A stretch of DNA of 9,691 nucleotides from an uncultured Planctomycetaceae bacterium. Lineage in GTDB: Bacteria; Planctomycetota; Planctomycetia; Pirellulales; Pirellulaceae. Of the stretch, positions 1-4,758 are shown in pieces; the first letter of the stretch is position 1; every line of letters starts with the position of its first letter. The position numbers were made by a program, and so were the translations under genes. The DNA is taken from the NCBI GenBank assembly GCA_903927685.1, contig CAIYOB010001024.1, positions 1-9,691 on the forward strand. Reading direction: 5' to 3'. Under the pieces are notes generated by a model. The model worked only from the letters and a program-made list of their open reading frames with translations. It was not told where the DNA came from and did not search any database.

Positions 1-151
1 CCACAAAGGCCAGCAGCAGGCTGCCCACGCTAATCGAGACAGCGATCGCCCACGCCTGGCCGCGGACGGCCAACGAGACAACGAAGAAGAACAAGCTGCT
101 GACCGTCATCAGCAACAGCAGCCAGCGGATGGTGAAGCGTGGGATTAGCAT
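1..151 (-). CDS. Hydrophobic membrane protein, N-terminal part only
   Basis: This is the third gene of the leftward operon. Only its first 50 codons lie in the window. The start is the ATG at 151, three bases after the stop of the preceding gene, with no Shine-Dalgarno sequence, so translation is probably coupled. The peptide opens MLIPRFTIRWLLLLMTVSS and continues as two hydrophobic stretches (about residues 9-27 and 32-50) separated by a short polar turn with Arg and Gly. This predicts at least two membrane-spanning helices and a basic cytoplasmic N-terminus. No family can be named from such a short hydrophobic piece. Position suggests it works with the two anchored proteins upstream of it in the operon. 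The gene is cut by the window edge, not truncated by mutation as far as can be seen. Confidence 0.72.
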   Translation of the reverse strand, partial: MLIPRFTIRWLLLLMTVSSLFFFVVSLAVRGQAWAIAVSISVGSLLLAFV

Positions 152-169
152 TGGTCACTGGTCACTGGT
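152..169. repeat. Heptamer tandem repeat TGGTCAC (about 2.6 copies)
   Basis: Two full copies and one partial copy of the 7-base unit TGGTCAC lie at the junction of two minus-strand genes. On the coding strand they read ACCAGTGACCAGTGACCA. They supply the last codons (Thr-Ser-Asp-Gln), the TGA stop of the 517-aa gene and the 3-base spacer before the next ATG. Because 7 is not a multiple of 3, loss of one unit would replace this stop with a TAA that overlaps the next start. Confidence 0.8.
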
Positions 170-1708
170 TGGGCCGCGATCTTGAGCTGCCAGGCCGCTG
201 AAATCGGGTTTGTCTTGGACGGGCAGGTTCAAGTCGTTCAACGACGACGCCGAGCCCAGTTCGAGGCGGGGCCGCAACAGCTGCTCTTGGACGCGTTTGT
301 CGGCCCGCCAGGGGAACCACGTGTAGAACCCGGCGGCCAGAATCAGGGCCACAAATACGATTCCGCTGATCCAGCCCAGGAGCTGACTGTCTGAATTGTC
401 CAGCTTGACGACGCGCGGCGTCGTGGCGATGAACAGCGGACTGACTTGCCGCTGCCGAGCGTCGAATGCGGACACGTATTCCGACTTGTAAGCCCACAGC
501 TTGAAGTAAACACCGGCAAAACGCACCGGGACGGCGATATCGTCTCGCGCGGGCAGGCCCGCCGGCAGCTCGCGCACACAGCACGTGACGGGATAGGCGT
601 TGCGGAAGACGGGAGCTTCCTTGCTGCCGCCCTTCTGCTCGAACCGAATCTCCGTATTCTCCAGGGATACAAAGACGTCGATCTGGTAGTAATGCTCGAT
701 CCCAAACCGCTGGCGGACGTCCGGCTCGTCGATGGCAATCTTCTGCACCCGCATGGCCGTGCCCAGCAGCGATCCAAGCCGGCCCTGTTGGCCTTCGGGC
801 TGCGTCAGCAACGGAGTCAGGTCGGTCACGGCCGGCGCGCGGCCGAACACGTCCGCCGGGTCCGCGCGTCCCAGCGCCGCCAACAACTGGTAGAAGCACT
901 CGCGGTCTTCGCTCGTGATCGCTTTGCGATTGGTCGTGCGTACGCCGTCGAACAGACCGGCATCCAAGCCCAGAGTCGCCAGGTAGACGGCGTCGGGCGA
1001 GATTCCCAGCCCCGGTTCCGGTTGGTCCGGCAGCCAGGCGATGCGCTCGGCGGCGAACACCAGCTCGCGCTGGCCCTCCGCGTCGCCGCCGGTCTTCAGG
1101 AACAGGCCGCAACAGCTGGCGGGTTCGTTCAGTGAGTTGGCGGTCTCCCAGGCCCGAGGCACGGCCCGGCAGCAGACCAACACGGGATAAGGGACGCCGG
1201 CCAGTTGCAAGCGGACGCGGAAGTAGCTGCTGTACTCCAGGCGGGCGGCCATTTCGGCAGGCAAGTCCAGCCGTTGCAGGCCGACGGCGCGGCCCTGGAC
1301 CTGGAATACTCCCAAGCGATTGGCTGCGGGCTGCTCGGCCAACTTCGTCCAGTCGGCGCCGCGTTGGCACCAGGCTTCGATCTTGTCCAATCCAAACGAC
1401 GGCAGGCGGTAGAGGATCTTGAACAGCGTCTCGTCCTCGTCCACGACCAGCGGGCGGCCGTCCTCCAACTGGCGGATCTGGCTGGCGTCGATCGAGTACA
1501 GTTCCAGCATCTCCCGGGCACTGGACAAGCGCGGCGTCGGCGGCTGGACGGCGTCCTCCGTGGGTCGGTTCCAGGGCAGTATGGGCGCCTGTTCGGCCTC
1601 AGCCCCTGGCGCGAGGCCGGCAGGCCACAGCAGTGTGGCGATCAGCAGGAGGCCGGCAGCGGCTGCCACGGCTGAAACGCGGACGAAACAAGTCGGGTGA
1701 CGCTTCAT
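155..1708 (-). CDS. Secreted, C-terminally anchored protein with two OB-like repeats
   Basis: A protein of 517 aa with no recognised family. Residues 1-37 look like a Sec signal peptide: basic MKRH, a hydrophobic core and an Ala-rich cleavage site near AEA/EQ. A single membrane helix lies at about 444-465, followed by a 50-residue tail that starts with basic residues and is therefore probably cytoplasmic. The extracytoplasmic part holds two copies of a roughly 100-residue unit (about 129-227 and 307-436). Each has a Leu-rich helix before it, then a QG or G-turn strand, a tyrosine-rich strand (EYSSYF; EHYYQI), a strand ending in one or two Cys (VLVCC; VTCC), a pro-rich turn (AVPRAW; ELPAGLP) and a closing strand (CGLFLKT; AGVYFKLWAY). 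The neighbouring 469-aa protein carries the same unit once. The ATG at 1708 overlaps the upstream stop (ATGA), and a longer reading frame continues upstream inside that gene; the signal peptide fixes the chosen start. The paired Cys residues could form disulfides. Confidence 0.85.
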   Translation of the reverse strand: MKRHPTCFVRVSAVAAAAGLLLIATLLWPAGLAPGAEAEQAPILPWNRPTEDAVQPPTPRLSSAREMLELYSIDASQIRQLEDGRPLVVDEDETLFKILYRLPSFGLDKIEAWCQRGADWTKLAEQPAANRLGVFQVQGRAVGLQRLDLPAEMAARLEYSSYFRVRLQLAGVPYPVLVCCRAVPRAWETANSLNEPASCCGLFLKTGGDAEGQRELVFAAERIAWLPDQPEPGLGISPDAVYLATLGLDAGLFDGVRTTNRKAITSEDRECFYQLLAALGRADPADVFGRAPAVTDLTPLLTQPEGQQGRLGSLLGTAMRVQKIAIDEPDVRQRFGIEHYYQIDVFVSLENTEIRFEQKGGSKEAPVFRNAYPVTCCVRELPAGLPARDDIAVPVRFAGVYFKLWAYKSEYVSAFDARQRQVSPLFIATTPRVVKLDNSDSQLLGWISGIVFVALILAAGFYTWFPWRADKRVQEQLLRPRLELGSASSLNDLNLPVQDKPDFSGLAAQDRGPTSDQ

Positions 1709-3114
1709 GGCTGGACGTCCGTTCGTTCGAGGAACTCCATCTGCAGCGGCAGGCCGGGCGGCGGGGTGCGCCGCGTCAGCCAGAAGAAGATCGCGGCAAA
1801 GCCGACGCCGAACGCGCCCGTGCCGCCCAAGACGGCGAGCCAGAACCACGGGCTGGGCGCCGAATTCGCCGCGGATTCCGCCTCGGGCCGCCGCTCCCAA
1901 CGCGGCGACTTGGCCAGGATCAGCGGCGCCAAACGCGTGTCGTCCCGGGCGCGATAGGCCCACCGCTTGAAGAAGTAGCCGGTGAACTCCGCCGGCTCGT
2001 CCAATTGCGGCCGCTCGCCGGCGGGTGCTTTGGCCACGTCCGGGAATCCGTCCGGGATCCCCAGGCAATAGACGACGATCGGCGACTTGGCGCCGGCCGG
2101 TCTTAGCCAAAACACATAGTAGCCCGCGATGCCGTACAGATTCTGCGGAGCGTCCACGTGGTATCCCATGTGGATGGTGCCGGCGACCGTAACCAGTTTT
2201 CCCCGGTAAGCCGTGGGCTGCTTGTACAGCTGCAAAAAGCCAACGTAGCCCGTCGACTCGCGCTGCAGGGACGCCAGCGCTCGCTCGTCCAACTGTTCCA
2301 GCAGGCGAAACCAAGCGTCTTTCTCGGCGTTGCGAAAAACCGTGTTGTCGCGGATCGAGTCGAGGAACACTTGATCCAGGGTGCTCTGCACTTCTGCGGC
2401 GGCGGTGCGTTGCGGTTGGCCGGGAGGTTGCCCTGTGCCCAACGCCTGCAACAGCGGTTGGACGCGGTCCCGCCAATCTTGCTGGAGCGAATCGATCACC
2501 TGCAGCCAACTCTGCTTCTCGGCGTCGGTCAGTTGGCCGCTGTCGTCGCCCACTGCCAGGATCGCCGTGTGCACGTAGTCCTGCCAACCGGCCTGCAACT
2601 GGTCGACGGCGTTGGCCCACGCCGGCAGATCGCTCGCGGGCAGGCAGTGACCGTCCCGCCCCGCTTTCAGGCCGCCCAGAAACATCGTCCGCGGCTGATC
2701 ACCCAATGCCTCCAGCAGTCGCGACCAGAGATCATGGCGGGCCCGCAGCAACGCGGCGGCTGCGTCGGGCGGGGCAGCGGTCGCCGTGGGGACGGACGGC
2801 GGCGAACTCGGCGGCAAGGCTTCCGCCTCCGCGGTCATCACCAGCGGCTCCGAGTGATCGTTGCCCGGCGCCGGCTGGTCCGGAGCCCGCAGCCGCGTGT
2901 CGACATCCTCCTCGCCGGGCACCTGACCGCCGCCGATCGTCCAGATCCACCGCCAGTTTTCCGGCTGGCGCGCATGTTCCATCAGGAAGAGGATCAGGAA
3001 CAAACTCGCAATCAGCGCAAAGATTCGGTACTGCGTGCGCCGCGCCAGATAGTCTGGGGGCGGTCTTCGGCGAAACCGCCCGTCGTCCGATTTACCGGTC
3101 AAGTCCAACGGCAT
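1705..3114 (-). CDS. Bitopic envelope protein with tryptophan-helix repeats and one OB-like unit
   Basis: A protein of 469 aa, first gene of the leftward operon, with no recognised family. A basic N-terminal 30 residues precede a membrane helix at about 31-46, and a second helix lies at about 423-446, so both ends should be cytoplasmic and about 375 residues extracytoplasmic. After a Pro/Ala-rich linker (about 70-120) come four helices with a similar pattern around a tryptophan (LWSRLLEALGD near W130, AWANAVDQLQAGW near W165, SWLQVIDSLQQDW near W203, AWFRLLEQLDE near W268). A compact beta-rich domain follows at about 297-406. It has the order RGKLVTVAG, GIAGYYVFWL, IVVYCLGIPDGFP, EFTGYFFKRWAY and APLILAKSP, which matches the units in the next gene. 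The G-x-V-x-V-x-G opening and five-strand order resemble an OB fold, but that is inference. The ATG at 3114 has only a weak ribosome-binding site. Confidence 0.85.
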   Translation of the reverse strand: MPLDLTGKSDDGRFRRRPPPDYLARRTQYRIFALIASLFLILFLMEHARQPENWRWIWTIGGGQVPGEEDVDTRLRAPDQPAPGNDHSEPLVMTAEAEALPPSSPPSVPTATAAPPDAAAALLRARHDLWSRLLEALGDQPRTMFLGGLKAGRDGHCLPASDLPAWANAVDQLQAGWQDYVHTAILAVGDDSGQLTDAEKQSWLQVIDSLQQDWRDRVQPLLQALGTGQPPGQPQRTAAAEVQSTLDQVFLDSIRDNTVFRNAEKDAWFRLLEQLDERALASLQRESTGYVGFLQLYKQPTAYRGKLVTVAGTIHMGYHVDAPQNLYGIAGYYVFWLRPAGAKSPIVVYCLGIPDGFPDVAKAPAGERPQLDEPAEFTGYFFKRWAYRARDDTRLAPLILAKSPRWERRPEAESAANSAPSPWFWLAVLGGTGAFGVGFAAIFFWLTRRTPPPGLPLQMEFLERTDVQP

Positions 3115-3171
3115 AGCATCATTTCGTCTTGTTGTAGATTGTTCGTATTCCCGGGCGTGTCTTCATCCCGG

Positions 3172-3180
3172 ATTCTAACA
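3172..3180 (-). promoter_or_regulatory. Candidate extended -10 promoter for the leftward operon
   Basis: Read on the minus strand the bases are TGTTAGAAT: a TG element, one base, and TAGAAT, which matches five of six bases of the -10 consensus. No convincing -35 hexamer sits 16-18 bases upstream, which is tolerated in extended -10 promoters. It lies 58 bases before the ATG at 3114, giving an expected leader of about 50 bases. Confidence 0.35.
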
Positions 3181-3213
3181 AATCGAAAGGCGGAACAGGT
3201 AAAGGCCGCTCTA

Positions 3214-3242
3214 TTGATCTGCACCGACGAAACGAATAGACT
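3214..3242 (+). promoter_or_regulatory. Candidate promoter of the toxin-antitoxin operon
   Basis: TTGATC (3214-3219) and TAGACT (3237-3242) are separated by exactly 17 bases and match the sigma-70 hexamers at four of six positions each. Transcription would start near 3249, about 34 bases before the antitoxin ATG. The -10 overlaps the first copy of a 9-base direct repeat, a layout suited to autorepression by the antitoxin. Confidence 0.45.
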
Positions 3243-3257
3243 GGTCTAAGACTGGTC
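3238..3257. repeat. Direct repeat AGACTGGTC x2, candidate antitoxin operator
   Basis: Two perfect copies of AGACTGGTC (3238-3246 and 3249-3257) are separated by two bases. The 11-base period is close to one DNA turn, so both copies face the same side of the helix. They cover the -10 and start region of the candidate promoter. Phd/YefM-type antitoxins usually bind their own promoter and repress it, so this is the obvious operator candidate. Operators of this family are more often palindromic, which lowers confidence. Confidence 0.4.
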
Positions 3258-3282
3258 GGATAACCACTCTTGGAGGCCGGAC

Positions 3283-3540
3283 ATGAAAGCCGCTGCTGCA
3301 GGTTCTGTCGGTGCTTATGAGGCCAAGACTCATTTTTCGGAACTGCTGGAGCGGGCAGCCGGTGGCGAGGTGATTACGATCACTCGGCACGGTTCGCCTG
3401 TGGCCCGGCTCGTTCCTGTCCGCGACGTTGGTTCGGAGGAGGGGCGTCGAGAGGCAATTGCCGCGATGCGGCAAATCGCCGCGAGGAATAGTCTGCGCGG
3501 GCTGCAAGTCAAGGACATGATCGCCGAGGGGCGACGATGA
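3283..3540 (+). CDS. Antitoxin, Phd/YefM family
   Basis: A protein of 85 aa. Residues 10-46 carry the family hallmark: GAYEAKTHFSELL, then GGEVITITRHGSPVARLVPV. This is the N-terminal DNA-binding and dimerising domain. The charged C-terminal part (about 50-85, rich in Arg and Glu) is the expected toxin-binding tail that wraps over the PIN toxin. The role is to neutralise the VapC ribonuclease encoded next and to repress the operon with it. The start is well supported by GGAGG at 3272-3276, six bases before the ATG. The stop overlaps the toxin start as ATGA, so the two are translationally coupled. Length is normal for the family. Phd/YefM-type antitoxins paired with VapC toxins are common in bacteria. 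Confidence 0.93.
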   Translation: MKAAAAGSVGAYEAKTHFSELLERAAGGEVITITRHGSPVARLVPVRDVGSEEGRREAIAAMRQIAARNSLRGLQVKDMIAEGRR

Positions 3541-3956
3541 AGCCGGCGCTGATCATCGACTGTTCGATCACGATGGCGTGGTGTTTCGCGGACGAGGCCA
3601 CGGACGAGACCGCGCGGATTCTGGATCGTTTGGTGACCGAGGCCGCACTTGTGCCGGCGCACTGGCCGCTGGAGGTCGCGAACGTCCTGGTCATGGCGGA
3701 GCGGCGGCGACGGATCGCTGCGGCCGACGCAGCGCAGTTCATCAAACTACTCGGCAGCTTCGATATTCAGGTTGACGAAGAGACTCCCATTCGGGTGTTC
3801 GACCATGTAGTACCTTTGAGTCGCAGCCACGCTTTGACGAGTTACGACGCGGCGTACGTCGAACTCGCGATGCGCCGCCGCTTGCCTCTCGCGTCGCTGG
3901 ATGACGATCTCCGCCAGGTCGCGATCCGTCTGGGCGTGCCGGTCCTGGGCAAGTGA
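3537..3956 (+). CDS. vapC: VapC-type toxin, PIN-domain ribonuclease
   Basis: A protein of 139 aa forming one PIN domain, a magnesium-dependent endoribonuclease fold. VapC toxins of known target cut tRNA or rRNA and stop translation. The four acidic positions expected for the active site are all present: D8 in LIIDCSI, E46 in PLEVANVL, D104 in TSYDAAYVELA, and D122 (or its neighbours D123/D124) in LASLDDDLR. The toxin therefore looks intact. GAGGGG at 3526-3531 lies five bases before the ATG and gives a good ribosome-binding site, and the start overlaps the antitoxin stop by four bases. The RNA target cannot be told from sequence. The pair sits between two divergently oriented blocks and has no transposase or integrase nearby, so how it arrived is not visible here. 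Confidence 0.94.
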   Translation: MKPALIIDCSITMAWCFADEATDETARILDRLVTEAALVPAHWPLEVANVLVMAERRRRIAAADAAQFIKLLGSFDIQVDEETPIRVFDHVVPLSRSHALTSYDAAYVELAMRRRLPLASLDDDLRQVAIRLGVPVLGK

Positions 3957-3978
3957 GACAAACCGCGGAGCGTACCAA

Positions 3979-3991
3979 CCACGAATCGTGG
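3979..3991. repeat. Inverted repeat CCACGA-A-TCGTGG
   Basis: A perfect 6-base inverted repeat around one central base, starting 23 bases after the vapC stop. The short centre fits a protein-binding site better than an RNA hairpin. The core CGAATCG occurs again at 3998-4004, 16 bases further on and just upstream of the possible -35 element. No T-run follows. Confidence 0.35.
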
Positions 3992-4006
3992 CGACCGCGA
4001 ATCGAC

Positions 4007-4036
4007 TTGCCAACGCGGCGCCCCGCGGGGTAGGAT
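4007..4036 (+). promoter_or_regulatory. Possible sigma-70-type promoter for the sigma-factor gene
   Basis: TTGCCA (4007-4012, five of six bases) and TAGGAT (4031-4036, four of six) are 18 bases apart. The spacer contains the perfect palindrome CCCCGCGGGG (4021-4030), which could be an operator. In such G+C-rich DNA a chance match is quite possible. Confidence 0.28.
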
Positions 4037-4087
4037 ATGGGTATCTCCTTCTGCATTCGCCTCTTCGCACTCGCAAAAGGTCCTTAT

Positions 4088-4105
4088 GCCGCATGGACTT
4101 GCGGC
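4088..4105 (+). repeat. Hairpin GCCGCA-TGGACT-TGCGGC
   Basis: A perfect 6-base stem with a 6-base loop. It could end vapC transcripts weakly or fold in the sigma mRNA leader. It lacks the T-run of an intrinsic terminator. Confidence 0.4.
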
Positions 4106-4177
4106 CAACCGAGGCACGCGTTCCGCGGGCCTGGGAATAAACCGATTCGGGCGGTGCGAATGTCTCGGATGCCTGAC

Positions 4178-4194
4178 GGGTGGCAGCACCACCC
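4178..4194 (+). repeat. Hairpin GGGTGG-CAGCA-CCACCC in the sigma leader
   Basis: A perfect G+C-rich 6-base stem with a 5-base loop, ending 17 bases before the GGAG ribosome-binding site and 30 bases before the TTG start. It does not cover the ribosome-binding site, so it could stabilise the 5' end of the mRNA, act as a DNA operator, or be accidental. Confidence 0.4.
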
Positions 4195-4211
4195 AGATCC
4201 CGGAAGCGTGC

Positions 4212-4215
4212 GGAG
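4212..4215 (+). promoter_or_regulatory. Ribosome-binding site GGAG supporting a TTG start
   Basis: GGAG lies nine bases before the TTG at 4225. An in-frame TAG at 4216-4218 rules out any longer start. The next in-frame start-like codon (TTG, 4255) would remove the beginning of the sigma-2 domain. Confidence 0.55.
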
Positions 4216-4224
4216 TAGGGTGTC

Positions 4225-4728
4225 TTGGCGCTCAATCAGGCGGATTTTAACCGATTGGTCGAGGAGCACGGCCCTGCGCTGTACCGGATGGCCTACCGGA
4301 TGATCGGCGACCAGCACGAGGCGGAGGACATGGTCCAGGAAGCCTTCCGCTCGGTCTGGAAGAGCCGGTCGCGGTACGATGCCGAACGGGGCGAGCGGGC
4401 CTGGCTGGTCTCGATCCTTCGCCGCCGGATCATCGACCGGTGGCGCAGGCGGCCGCCGCCGCGGGTGTTGGCCGACGACCATCCGCCGGAAATTGGCGTG
4501 GGAGGTGAGGACCCGTTCCGAGACGAGTACAGCGACGAGATGCAGGCGGCGCTGGATCAATTGCCCAACGAACTGCGGGAAACGCTGCTGCTGGTGGTGG
4601 TCGGCGAATTGACCCACCAAGAGGCCGCCGACCTGCTGGACATTCCGTTGGGCACGGTGCTGTCCCGAGTGAGCCGCGCACGGACGCGGTTGCGGGAGTA
4701 CCTGGGAGCAGCCGCACGATACCGCTGA
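4225..4728 (+). CDS. RNA polymerase sigma factor, ECF subfamily
   Basis: A protein of 167 aa with the two-domain ECF layout. Sigma region 2 spans about residues 8-76 and includes the region 2.2 motif HEAEDMVQEAF (31-41) and AWLVSILRRRIIDRWRRR, which contacts core polymerase and the -10. A charged linker (77-105) follows. Region 4 spans about 107-160, with LDQLPNELRETLLL and the helix-turn-helix LTHQEAADLLDIPLGTVLSR, which reads the -35. It directs polymerase to a small regulon, usually in response to an envelope or stress signal, and is normally held inactive by a partner anti-sigma factor encoded next door. Here the next gene, 30 bases downstream, has a cytoplasmic N-terminus and a membrane helix as a membrane anti-sigma would. 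The start is TTG (see the GGAG site). The ECF group cannot be assigned by eye. There is no C-terminal extension. Confidence 0.95.
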   Translation: MALNQADFNRLVEEHGPALYRMAYRMIGDQHEAEDMVQEAFRSVWKSRSRYDAERGERAWLVSILRRRIIDRWRRRPPPRVLADDHPPEIGVGGEDPFRDEYSDEMQAALDQLPNELRETLLLVVVGELTHQEAADLLDIPLGTVLSRVSRARTRLREYLGAAARYR

Positions 4729-4758
4729 CGCAGGGAACGATGGATCTTTAATACGGCG

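Larger units (their letters stand above)
3957..4224. other. Intergenic region and leader of the sigma-factor gene
   Basis: The 268 bases between the toxin and the sigma factor have no convincing gene; open frames here lack start signals and coding character. The gap holds a possible promoter (4007-4036) and three inverted repeats (3979-3991, 4088-4105, 4178-4194), listed separately. None of the hairpins is followed by a T-run, so no intrinsic terminator for the toxin operon can be called. If the promoter is right, the sigma mRNA has a leader of about 180 bases. Confidence 0.6.

Noticed and set aside
1709..2620. Upstream extension of the 517-aa gene to an 821-codon frame
   Set aside because: The extension lies wholly inside the upstream gene and is an Arg/Ala-rich out-of-frame reading. 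A signal peptide begins exactly at the ATG at 1708, which overlaps the upstream stop.
2158..3249. A 363-codon plus-strand frame across the 469-aa gene
   Set aside because: It is antisense to a protein with clear membrane helices and a shared domain, has a basic low-information product, and runs through the toxin-antitoxin promoter.
3979..4105. Intrinsic terminator for the toxin-antitoxin operon
   Set aside because: Hairpins are present, but none is followed by a run of T, so a terminator cannot be claimed.
4133..4165. An ECF autoregulatory promoter (GGAATA ... TGTC) before the sigma gene
   Set aside because: The spacing between the two elements is 21 bases, too long for an ECF promoter and different from the 16 bases seen before the secreted protein gene.
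4740..4751. A tiny frame ATG GAT CTT TAA with GGGA just upstream, before the VWA start
   Set aside because: Three codons with a spacing of only three bases after GGGA are likely chance; there is no evidence of a regulatory leader peptide.
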